From: Tanytarsus gracilentus | Lineage: Eukaryota; Arthropoda; Insecta; Diptera; Chironomidae | Direction of reading: 5' to 3' | DNA length: 64,000 nucleotides | Assembly: GCA_038502055.1 (NCBI GenBank) | Contig: JAXRKN010000044.1 | Coordinates: 7,076,501-7,140,500 of the forward strand | Shown: positions 37,401-45,989 of the stretch, one piece after another | How the letters are laid out: the number at the start of each line of letters is the position of its first letter | Numbering within the stretch: position 1 is the stretch's first letter | Program-made: the position numbers and the translations under genes | The notes under the pieces: model-generated | What the model saw: only the letters and a program-made list of their open reading frames with translations | What the model was told of the DNA's origin: nothing | Databases searched by the model: none

Positions 37401-40400
37401 AAAAATATATTTTCATAGGAACGTGCGGATACCGAATGGAAATTTGCTCGATCTAAGCTTTGGATAAGTTACTTTGAGGAAGGTAAAAATTGTTTTCTTT
37501 GCTTTTCTGTTATGCTCGTTGATGATAGAGTCGTAAATGTAAAATTTTATGGTCATGTTTATTTAGAGAAGAGTCAGACACGAAGACTTTTTGAAAATTA
37601 AATGAATGACGAAATTTGAATTTTTAAAATACGTTACAAAAATTGTATTCTTAAAACACGTTACAAAAATAATTTTTTGGGAAATTTGAATTTTTAAAAC
37701 ACGTTACAACAAAAAATATTTCCAGTAAAATTTTGTTAACTTTTCCACCATAAAATCATAATATAACTTTGATTGCTTGAATCCTATTTCGCTCCTAATA
37801 TTATTCAGCACGAGAACAGACATTCATATCTCAAAGTATCTAACATTTATATTTTTCTCTCGCGTCTCGTTATTTCTCCCAAATGTGCAATGGAAATAAA
37901 AACGAAAAATAGGCGCAACGTGTCCTCCGCCCTTCAATATCGTTCCCACACCCAAGTCAGTCGTGTATTTTTTTCAATGGCTGAGAAGAAAATTTTTCGG
38001 TCAATCCAAGGCAATAAAGAAGGAGCATATGAAGACAATACGGGTAAGCGATGAGATGAGGCAGATCATAAAGTAAATATTTGATTTTCTGATCATTGCA
38101 ACAGAAGGTAAAACAAGCTAGTGAACGCGATTTTCGCTATCAAAGTATTATGCGAAATTTGGTGCGACGTTATGTGACCGTTCAGCAGCGAAGGGCGGAA
38201 TCGCAAGGCGTCACCGAAGATGATGTGAATGAGATTAAACAAGACATTTCCGCTTTTCGCTGTGAACTCGTCGAAATACTCAAGAATAGTGGAATGAACA
38301 CGGCAACTGCCTCGGGCCCAGGCGGTGCTGGTGGCAAGAAGAATCGTCAGAAAGAGCGAAGACTCATGAAAGGTTTTAATGTGGCGCCATCTATAGCGTC
38401 GTCAAGTCTCACGCCCCTAAATGAAAATAGCGGTAGCTTTCCCTTAGATCATCATGGTTCACATGAGTTTAATGCACTTAGTGGTCTCTTTGGACCAGGC
38501 ATAACACCACGTAAACAAACTAGTCCAAATCCTCAACATCATCAGCTTCAACAGCTCCAACAGCAACAACAGTTATCCGGCTCACAAAGCTCATTCGGTG
38601 ATACCATTAATCCCATTCATAAGCTTGGTCGTTTTGCACCTAAATTTCACTCAAAACGCAATGGTGGCTCGCACAAGCGAAAGTGGGGTAATTATAATGT
38701 TGTTGACTATTTACTCATTGATTTATGGTCAATGCCAAAACCGTAACTGCCCATAAATGCGACTTTTATTTTCAAACACACAAAATTTACTATCGCCAAA
38801 ATGTACTTCACGCGCGTGATTAATTGAATGACTAAATTTACCAGAATTGCTTCATTTTGACAATTTTTGCACTTATACAGTTTTTGGTGAAGATTGGTTG
38901 TTGGAAATTTATCTAACTTTAATTAAAATCAATAAAGGGGTGGACACTAAAAATAATTAGCTTGAATTTTTGCTTCATATATAAGAATTACAGTAATTTA
39001 AAATTTGATTAATTTTAAATATTAAAAATACGTTTAATATTTAATAAAAATTTAGTGTCCATCCTTTGTGAAAATTTTTAAAAATTCAAGATTAAAGACG
39101 GAAATTTAACGCATTCTGTCCTTTCTTTTTTCCTTTTCTCTTCCTCACTTTTTTCTTTCGCTACAAATTGCAATAATACCGTCCAATCTCTCGTGGGTGT
39201 CCTTCATAACCACTCTAATAAAATAAAACCAATTAAATCTAAAGGCACACTTATTGAGGCAGCAAAGTCAGGTAGTGTATCACGTTTCATTGGTCGCTCA
39301 CGATCAGAAGATTCGGTTTGCAATTCACCGCCACCCAATAATCACCACCATCATCATCACCACCGTAATGAGTCGGCGAGCAATAGTCCCAACTCTGATG
39401 AAGCGGTAACTGAATCACCGACAGATTCGAATCCTAGTATAGATAAGCCCGATGGTGAAAATCATCACAAGCACCATCATGCGAGTCACTCACAAGGCTC
39501 ATCCCTTCAATCGAATGATCAGCACCAATTGTCAAATTCGAATGAGCAACAACAACACAGTAATCAACGTAGTAGTCCCCATAAGAAAGAGCATCACCAT
39601 CACTTGCATATGCCGCATGTGAATCTCAATTTTAGCGCATTAGCGGCGCTAAAGAGAAAACGAAAAAAGTTTTCCAATAGTCGCAATGAAAGTCCTCTCA
39701 CTGAACCCTCCGATGTTGGTCCGCCCACACAACCTCCTGCATCAACATCTTCATCTAGTATTAAAAAATCCTTAAAAAAAGTAATTATCCCAGTTTAATT
39801 CACTTTTAATGTGCTTTCTTTTTTATGTGACAAGGGTTTGTTTGAAAATTGAGTCGTCGAAAGTTTGATTTAAAATATAAGTCATGGAGTGGGAAAAGTC
39901 GCAATATTCACAATGAATATCAAAATATTTGCGAGTTTCCACCCCTTGAGAGAAACATTTTGAGACATCTTAAAAGCTCTTTGATTTTTTTTAAGTTACT
40001 TTTTTAGTAAAATTTTAATACTCAATAATTAACAAATTTTTGTAGTTTTTATGCTTTTTTAAAAATAAAATTGTTAAATTTTTATTTTTTGAATAAATTA
40101 TAATTTTTTAATCCTTTTATTTTTGAAGCTTTTATTATTTTACTTTAAAGCTTTTGTTGCAGCTTTTTTTGATCAAATTTTTTTAAAGCTTTTTATTTTT
40201 GCAGTTTTTTTTATTTACAGAATTTCTTTAAATCTCACGTTCTTAAACAAGAAATTTTGATTCAATTTTCAAATTGCATTTTGATGAATCCAAATTGAAT
40301 CCATTCGATGATTTTTAAAGTATCGCTCACAAAATGCCTTGAAGAAATTGCAATTGACAGCAAAAATCAATTTCTCAAAAACACTGAGAGAGAAAACTTC

Positions 40401-40846
40401 CTGACTAGAATACGTAACAGCACATAGAGCATGACTGAATTGTTATTTATAGAGAGACAAACTCAATTCCATTATCCTCGCACTTTTCATTGAATAATCT
40501 TTCAATTTTCTCAATCGTACAGACACTGCAAAGGGCATCTAGTGTACCGACACGACCGAATGTACCTGAGAAGCTTCAACCAAACTTTCCGACGCCTCGT
40601 CACGAGCAGACCCAGAGTCAAGATCAATCAGACTTGTCTCAGGATCAAAATCCACCACCAATCAGTGCGTCAACGACGGAAGAGAGTGTGGCACCGACTA
40701 GCATGGAGCCTCTCCTTAATCTCAACGTTCGTGGAGCTCTCAACGCAAGCAACATAAAATTTGAGTTAAATGGTCAGCAAGCATTGCCTAATTTGCCAAA
40801 CATAATACCGCTGCAAGGTCATCTACATCAGCAAGGATGGTTATAG
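19234..40846 (+). CDS. Trpgamma: Trpgamma-type TRPC cation channel (20 coding exons)
   Basis: A plasma-membrane, Ca2+-permeable cation channel of the TRPC family, gated downstream of phospholipase C; family knowledge links fly Trpgamma to mechanosensory and photoreceptor roles. Coding exons: 19199-19476, 27504-27634, 28135-28372, 28781-28823, 28987-29028, 29099-29156, 29809-29998, 30052-30234, 34765-34876, 34944-35066, 35404-35541, 36435-36574, 36632-36900, 36963-37076, 37129-37324, 37419-37482, 37913-38043, 38105-38687, 39245-39780, 40523-40846. All junctions keep phase, giving about 1,285 codons from ATG 19,234 to TAG 40,844. Seen: ankyrin region, six hydrophobic segments, pore GLIDLDSF (about 689-696), TRP box EWKFAR (746-751) and coiled coil. 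Residues match remembered fly TRPgamma almost throughout (ALASPSLIALSSKDPILTAF). The start is uncertain: fly proteins begin at the MMEEEN equivalent (27,522), but the upstream exon is open and in phase. The C-terminal tail is unusually His-rich. Confidence 0.93.
23342..24271. mobile_element. Inverted-repeat-bounded element carrying a minisatellite
   Basis: A perfect 21-bp inverted pair bounds this segment: GATCACCCAGCCATC..ATT at 23,342-23,362 and its exact reverse complement at 24,251-24,271. Between them lie a short left spacer, the 18-bp tandem array and about 55 bp of right spacer. The layout is that of a MITE or other non-autonomous DNA transposon whose interior has expanded. I could not define a convincing target-site duplication, and no transposase is present. 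It sits in the Trpgamma intron between exons 19,199 and 27,504. Confidence 0.65.
23372..24195. repeat. About 45-unit 18-bp minisatellite of NF-kappaB-like palindromes
   Basis: The tandem unit is GGGAATTTCCCAGGAGTT with variants at a few positions (GGTGTT, GTTGTT, TTCTCAGG, TTTCCAAG). By length there are about 45 copies. From about 23,500 to 23,650 the TTCTC and TTCCC variants alternate, giving a 36-bp higher-order period. Most units hold GGGAATTTCCC, a perfect kappaB-site palindrome. The 18-bp period keeps frames open on both strands (LGISQE, VGNFPG and similar repeats), which I treat as artefacts, not proteins. An irregular unit at about 23,728-23,745 resets the frame. Confidence 0.95.
27504..29156 (+). 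CDS. Trpgamma: Trpgamma ankyrin-repeat exons (five exons)
   Basis: Exons 27504-27634, 28135-28372, 28781-28823, 28987-29028 and 29099-29156 encode MMEEENVLKPHQEIAAL, then the TRPC ankyrin region with EEKRFLLAVERGDVATTRR, DPLGRSALLMAIDNEN, VDTKDALLHAISEEFVEAV, and ITPLILAAH-type helices (here ISPLILAAHRDNYEIIKI). These cytosolic repeats mediate subunit assembly and partner binding in TRPC channels. Three of the exons are under 60 nt and too short to stand out as ORFs; they were placed by phase and by match to the family. The acceptor before 28,781 lacks a strong pyrimidine tract. Confidence 0.9.
28451..28586. repeat. Foldback inverted repeat in a Trpgamma intron
   Basis: ACAAAAAACCGTTAATAA at 28,451-28,468 is the near-perfect reverse complement of TTATTAACGG followed by a T-run and GT at 28,567-28,586. 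The roughly 95 bp between them is partly self-complementary (GCTAAA against TTTAGC, TCAG against CTGA). This would form a long hairpin in the pre-mRNA about 195 nt upstream of the 43-nt exon at 28,781. It may be a degenerate MITE or a splicing-relevant structure. No coding content. Confidence 0.5.
29157..29808 (+). other. Trpgamma intron, nothing recognised
   Basis: A 652-bp AT-rich intron with consensus GTAAAT donor and CATTAG acceptor. No repeat, motif cluster or alternative exon is visible. An open frame continuing leftward from the following exon into the intron has no family match. Confidence 0.6.
29809..30234 (+). CDS. Trpgamma: Trpgamma linker-helix exons
   Basis: Exons 29809-29998 and 30052-30234 are separated by a 53-nt intron. 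They encode RCGCDECVTSRQEDSLRHS, a Cys-rich zinc-coordinating-looking turn followed by the conserved helical stretch INAYRALASPSLIALSSKD and WELRRLSFLEHEFK, then the HTRSSHELEVLLNHD region. This is the linker-helix domain between ankyrin repeats and membrane segments in TRPC structures. Conservation with remembered fly TRPgamma is nearly complete. Confidence 0.92.
30235..34764 (+). other. Large Trpgamma intron with repeat copy 2 at its 3' end
   Basis: About 4.5 kb of A/T-rich sequence with a short CA microsatellite (about 32,860). Its last 860 bp are occupied by a dispersed repeat element that ends only about 22 nt before the splice acceptor. No nested gene; open frames at 30,948 and 32,254 show no recognisable protein. 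Confidence 0.6.
33880..34742 (+). mobile_element. Dispersed repeat element, copy 2
   Basis: It has the same ends as copy 1: GTAACCCACAAAGTGG at the left, then a CCGT/CTGT microsatellite (about 33,918-33,978), and TGATCTGTTACAAGTGGG..CACCCACGTGTGGG..GAAACA at the right. The interior has several copies of a module of about 129 bp. On the minus strand, 34,332-34,664 stays open through it, with SWSNYEFNEIHEAIVLKNGH-like repeats and WPAMMDI. There is no transposase. It lies in the Trpgamma intron immediately upstream of the exon at 34,765. Confidence 0.72.
34765..37324 (+). CDS. Trpgamma: Trpgamma membrane-domain and pore exons (seven exons)
   Basis: Exons 34765-34876, 34944-35066, 35404-35541, 36435-36574, 36632-36900, 36963-37076 and 37129-37324. 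They encode the pre-S1 helix (WYEGLPGFRRKNMALQS), S1 (KFICHSASYFTFL..), S2 (WTILSWVGGLIWSEVKQLW), S3 (MWNVIDFITNSLYVATVAL), S4 (IFSSLKLVYIFSVNPHLG), S5 (FFFLYVLVLFAF) and the pore helix and filter (LFWAAFGLIDLDSFELDG). S6 follows (YSVINIVVLLNLLIAMMNH). The acidic residue in GLID corresponds to the Ca2+-selectivity aspartate known from fly TRP. Two cysteines before the pore (CPEV and ACIVW) match the TRPC pair. The S1-S2 loop looks shorter than in fly TRPgamma. Confidence 0.93.
35542..36434 (+). other. Trpgamma intron within the membrane domain
   Basis: An 893-bp AT-rich intron with a GTGAGT donor and a CGACAG acceptor. It splits the codon between S2-encoding segments (WVG|G). No alternative exon or motif was recognised. 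Confidence 0.6.
37419..38043 (+). CDS. Trpgamma: Trpgamma TRP-box and proximal C-terminal exons
   Basis: Exon 37419-37482 (64 nt) encodes ERADTEWKFARSKLWISYF, with the TRP box EWKFAR. Exon 37913-38043 encodes the proline-rich ATCPPPFNIVPTPK segment (second TRP-box region) and a basic helix ending HMKTIR. Both were placed by phase; the second begins after a weak AATAG acceptor but matches the family through CPPPFN. The intron between them (37,483-37,912) contains the short tandem repeat listed separately. Confidence 0.9.
37611..37715 (+). repeat. Short imperfect tandem repeat in Trpgamma intron
   Basis: Three degenerate units sharing TTTTTAAAACACGTTACAA, with a leading GAAATTTGAA in the first and third. 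They are roughly 35 bp each, in the intron after the TRP-box exon. No function is apparent. Confidence 0.6.
38105..40846 (+). CDS. Trpgamma: Trpgamma C-terminal tail exons (three exons)
   Basis: Exon 38105-38687 encodes the coiled-coil and CIRB-like region (KQASERDFRYQ, VTEDDVNEIKQDISAFRCE, then KKNRQKERRLMKGFN) and a Gln-rich stretch. Exon 39245-39780 begins TLIEAAKSGSVS and carries RSRSEDSVCNS and several His runs, and ends in KKSLKK. Exon 40523-40846 begins TLQRASSVP and ends HLHQQGWL-stop. Both internal donors are GTAATT, and each exon stays open past its donor to a nearby stop (38,744 and 39,796). Intron retention would therefore give two alternative shorter C-termini. Confidence 0.88.
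38688..39244 (+). other. Trpgamma intron with possible alternative C-terminus
   Basis: A 557-bp intron. Its first 59 nt remain open in the exon frame (NYNVVDYLLIDLWSMPKP then TAA), so retention gives a plausible short isoform. The remainder is A/T-rich with no repeats. The acceptor TCTAAAG at 39,244 is weak. Confidence 0.45.
39781..40522 (+). other. Last Trpgamma intron
   Basis: A 742-bp A/T-rich intron between a GTAATT donor and an ATCGTACAG acceptor. Five codons at its 5' end stay open in the exon frame before TAA. Nothing else was recognised. Confidence 0.55.
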
Positions 40847-43800
40847 AGAATAAATTTTTATATAATGCAATTATTTTTTATGGTTGAGAGATCGGTGACA
40901 TTTTGTGTGAGATTTCGATGGTGAATTAAAAAATTCGAATTTTCATCAAAACTATCTCTGTGCAACGTCGTTGATTGTTAAAATTTTATTTATTTTCACT
41001 CTTATTTAACGCTCGAAAAAATGTCGCTAATGCAAAAACTTATTTTTGTTCATAACAATAAAAAGAAAATGTTATTGTCAAAATGGAAATTGTGTAAGAA
41101 AAAGCACCAAGATGAGATAAAAGTGGCGAAGAAAATTTTAAATTTCAATGACCTTGAAATTTACTCATTGTAGGACTAACTTTAAAGAATCTCACTTTAA
41201 TGCTGTAGCTTTATTACCCTTCCTTAATGTATACTATTTAGAGTTAAAATTATTATTTCATGATTTTTTATCAAAAAACCATGCACTGAGAATTAAGTAA
41301 ATAAAACTTTCACAGCTTTAATTTGGTGTCTAAATAAATTCATGTCGACTGACCCCCGCAGAAAAGAAAAATATTTAAAAGCTTTTAGTTGCGAAGAATG
41401 CGAAAATAATTAAATTCATTGAAATTTGAATAAAATAAAGCAGAATTCTAAATGATTAATTAATAAAAGTGTCGTGAACAGAAAAAAATTAGAAAAAAAT
41501 TGAGAAGTAAAGAAATAAAAAAATTAATTTTTATAATTTAAAAAGCGATCAAATTACTGCGTAGTAAAATGCAAAATTAAGTGAGGTTAAAATCAATTAA
41601 TTAATATCCTTTATTTGTTAAAAATTATAATTTTTGTTAAAATTTTTAGATCTCAATAAAGTGTTTGATTTGATTGTCGCTTAATCCAATTTGATTCAAC
41701 TAAATGACACTTAAGATTCTATCACCTTACAATTAAATGTACTGCATCTAGTTGCAGTCCCACGGTTGAGTGTCGGAGAAGGAAAATTTTCTAGAACTGA
41801 AAAATGAGATTAAATAAAGTTTGAACGGCTCGGATTTGAAGTTGAATGACTGAATTGTTGAAAACTTTGCTGAATGAAGGTAAAATTGTTCATTCCAAGT
41901 ATTTGAATTTAATTAAAAAAAGTTAAACATTTTTTCAAGCTTTATGAAGTGAAGTTAACAATTTTTGAGTTATGAAAAAGTTTGGGTAAAAAAAATTCAG
42001 TTGACGTAGATGAAATAAATTTGCAATTTTGCGAAATTATTTTGACGGTTTTACTTAGTCATGAGTGGTTGCGATCAAAATAAATTGTGAAGTCCACGTG
42101 TGGATTGAGTTTGATACAAAATTCAACGACACCTCAAGTGTGACGTAAATTTTAACCGACAAAAATTTTGCAATCATAAATTAATATTTTATTATAAATT
42201 TTAAATGTGCGATGACTAAAATTATTTTCTTGACCTACAATAACATTTTTTTGACGCAATCGAAAATTAATTCAATCCAATAATTTTTCATATTTTCAGA
42301 CTAAATAAAATTTCATTTGTAAACAGATTAAATTTGAGAGAATTCTAGAAGCAAGAAAATAATTTCTCACCTGTAAAAATAAATAAAGATTTTTTGATAT
42401 TTAACCTTGATATTCGTTAATTGATTTCTTATAAAATTTGATCATTTTTTCAATCCATTCAATTTTAATCACTTTTCTCTTTCTGAATCACGAATTATTT
42501 GCGAAAGCAAAAATCTTTAACTCGATTGCAAAAAAAGAAGAAAAGTTTCAAATTAAAAATATGCAAAATTAACCACGAAATGAGAAAAGTTGGAGCTAAA
42601 CATTTCGATGAGTTTGTTGCCGAGTCTTTCTTTCTCGTTTAAGGATTTTTTTGGTTTAATTGCTTTTTTAATTGTGGAAGTTTTATTTTCACTGAATAGC
42701 TTCCGAGAAATTAATTACAATTTAATTTTCGAGTATCAGTTTGCTGTAAATTTGATAAAATTTTGCAATTTATATTTTTAATTAGGGCAGCTTAAGAACA
42801 GTTGATTAATTGGTGGATTAACAGCGGAAATTTATTCACAAGCTTTGATAGAAATTTTTCAAATTGTTAAGCAATTTTTATGACACGCCTTTTATTAAAG
42901 TTCACTCATCCTTCGTTAACCTACTTTCACATCGTCCTAAGATCATCAATCAACTAAATACGCTACAAAAAGACGCATGGAATATGATGTCGACTGATTA
43001 TGTCACTCTATGAATGATTGCGTTTGACTCTAATATGATAGTAAATAAAACCATTAAGTATGAGTATGTGGAGAGACAGGAAATGAGTTGAGTTGAGATG
43101 ATGGCATTTGTGTCAAGATTTTTTAGGATCAACAAAAACTAAAATGAGCTTGAGATTTACCCCCTTAATATCTTAAAGCCATTCATTGAATTTTCTTCAT
43201 CCCTCTCGCAATGATTAATGATTTTTTGTCATTCTCATGAGCTTTTCCTCGAACTTCATTAAGCTTTGTCAAAAATAGACACACAATTGATGGCAGTTGA
43301 ATGACCGCTTAGTTAATATTAGGCAAGAAAATTTTCCTTACCACACTGACATTCTCGGATTGTAAATATTTAAGAGAGAAAAATTTGTTTAAACAACTAA
43401 ATTGAGTCACAAAAGTTCACACAAAAATTTAAACACAAAATCATTCATTACGATTTGATAAAATAAGTAAGGATTGTCTTGCTGTGGTTTAAAATTGCAT
43501 ATTTAATTTTTTTTCATCAAATTTAACTTTGTGCAATTAATCTAATTTGACAAACGTCCAAATCCTTAATCAATGAAGTTTTCTCTAAGGAATAGAAAAC
43601 CCCATACTTGTATTAAGAGGAAAGTTTTCATCTATGATACAGAAAAGGCACCATGAGCAAGAAGAATTAGAGAAATTACAATCTAGAAAATCTTAATTGA
43701 ATTTATCTTCACACAATCTTTTCCCTGAAGGTGGACTAGGAAGGTTTTTATTTATAACTTTCTCGCATTTTGTTGCTGTAATTAATCAAAGTGAAAGAAA

Positions 43801-45989
43801 ATGGAAATTTCAAAAGTTTACATGATAAAAGAAAAATAAAGATTCAACTCGAAATTATGAAGTTAGAAATGAATAAAATTGTAATAAATTTAAATGTGCA
43901 TATATGGAAATTTTTATACAGTCGTTAGACAAAAAGAAAATACAGGAAAATTAAAGTGTTCAAAAAATTTACGAAAGCAGTTAAAATTGGGAAATTTGAA
44001 TTAAAATTTAATTTCACCTCTTAAGTTTGAAGATTTGATATCAGCAGATTTGTTAAGTTTTGCATCTTTAGTTTAGAAACGAGACTTTTGGGAGAGCACT
44101 CAACACATACTCAAATCGAGAGACATAATCAAAATGTAGAGGATGCATGTGAAACATGTTAGATAGTTTGAAATGAAAACGTTTCTTTCCCTCAAGTCTA
44201 ATGAATTTGTCGACAAGTTCCTTTAGCAAAGTATCAACTAACTTAATTTTGTACATGCAATTAGTGTTGAATTTTTGAGGATTTAAGAATTTTTAGTTTT
44301 TAAAAAATATTCAATAAAAAATGAGTAGAATAAATTTGTATTTTCTTGTGGTCATGAAAAAAAAGTAATCATTCATTAAAAAGCGTTCATGGTGTAACAC
44401 ATGTATGAACCAAAATTACATAAGCACAGAATAAACGAGGCCTTAAAACACGATGCGATGGAAAAAGAACAAAAGTAATTTAATGAATATAAAATTTACC
44501 AAATGTATAAAAATATGATAATTTGGCATGAAAGAAGATAAAATTTATGAGGGATGTAAAATTTTTGGTTGTCTTTTTCGTAAAGTTGCGGAGACTTTAT
44601 GAATAAAATAAATAAAGAGTTTAAAACGAAAAAAATATTCATATAAACTAAAAGAAACGAGAGCGGAGCTCTAAAAGTGAAATAATTTTCTCCCACGTTC
44701 GGACACAGAAAAATTGCTAAAAACTAAACTAATCTAAAAAAATTATAAAATAATTCAACCTTTAACTTAATTTTTTTCTGTGTCCATTTCTGGGTTCTGA
44801 TATTTTTGTTATACTAAAATTAATAAATCAATGGACATCAAAATTAAAAAAGTCAACAAGAAAACTTTTCGTAGTTCAGATATTTAGCAACTTTAGAGCG
44901 TTTAAATTAAAAGTTAGCAAAAAATAATAAAAATTTGTGCTTTAAGAGAATAAAAACTTGCGAAAATGATCATTATATGATGAAAGGTCATTTTCATGGA
45001 TGAAATAATTGAACATATTGTGAAAAAGATATCGTTATTAAAAAAATCAATCGACAAATTATTAAAAGAGGAAAAATTGTAAATTTTCTCGCGATTGCAA
45101 TTAAGGAAGAAAGTTTGTTATCATTGTTATGGAAAAATTAAAAAGGGGAAAAGGAAATTGCAAAGCTGCTATACACATAATGAATTATAAAATATACCAA
45201 TTAAGTAGTTTAGTGAGAAAAAAATAATTCAATGAAAAATGTTTATAAATTTTAAAAACAGAAAATTCAATAAAGAAATCCAGAAAAATTAATTTTTTTA
45301 AATGAGTTTTATAAATTGAGAAATAATTAATTTTAGAATAATTACAACGAATTAAAATTTTTTTTTTCGCGTTTTATTTTCTATCGTTGATTTTTATTCA
45401 AAAAATATTTTCTATCAATTTTAAATTTTATTTTCAGTTAACGTAATTTTTGTGTAACGCACACCTACATATTTTCATGGTCAACATTCTCATTCAAAGA
45501 ATAAAAAATTAAACTTTTTTGAGGTAGGTTAAGAAACACAAAAAGACAAGAATTTTGAAGAAGATAAAAAATTGCTGCAACTGTAATAAAAATTTGGTCG
45601 AAGTGAATCAGCGATAAATTAACATACAGCAATTGACAGAATCATTAATCGGAATTCAAAATACAACGAAAAATGTCTAAATGTTAAATCTGATGCATTT
45701 TTGAACTATTTGAATATTTTTTGATTTTATAAAGAAAATTTGTTTTTTATGAACGAATTTTTATTTTAAGCTTTAAAATTTATTTCATTAATTTTGCTAG
45801 AGGACTAATTGAAATTAAAATTGTATTCCATCGTAGATTTTAAAAAAAAGCTGCATCAATACGAAGATTCTTAACTTACACCAGAATGACTTTGTGTGAG
45901 AACACAAAAAAAATCGCTGAAAATCTTTAAAACCAAAGAACATTTTTGCGATCCGTTTCAGTTTTTCGTGTGATTTCAAGCCGTGCAAA
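40847..45989. other. Intergenic region and Trpgamma 3' UTR
   Basis: Sequence between Trpgamma and the desaturase. The first part must hold the Trpgamma 3' UTR; AATAAA occurs at 40,849 (too close to the stop to be likely), 41,057 and 41,300. On the minus strand near 41,810 a good acceptor (CTCATTTTTCAG) precedes a short open stretch, but nothing around it supports a gene. The rest is A/T-rich with short chance frames. Confidence 0.5.
41057..41305 (+). terminator. Candidate poly(A) signals of Trpgamma
   Basis: AATAAA hexamers at 41,057-41,062 and 41,300-41,305 lie about 210 and 450 nt downstream of the stop codon. Either could end the transcript. The hexamer is common in this A/T-rich DNA, so the call is weak without cDNA ends. 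Confidence 0.3.

Noticed and set aside
41640..41815. Minus-strand candidate exon after CTCATTTTTCAG, with NRGTATRCSTFNCK-like peptide
   Set aside because: A good acceptor and possible donor, but only about 27 codons, no partner exons and no family match beyond a loose C-x-x-F-x-C pattern.
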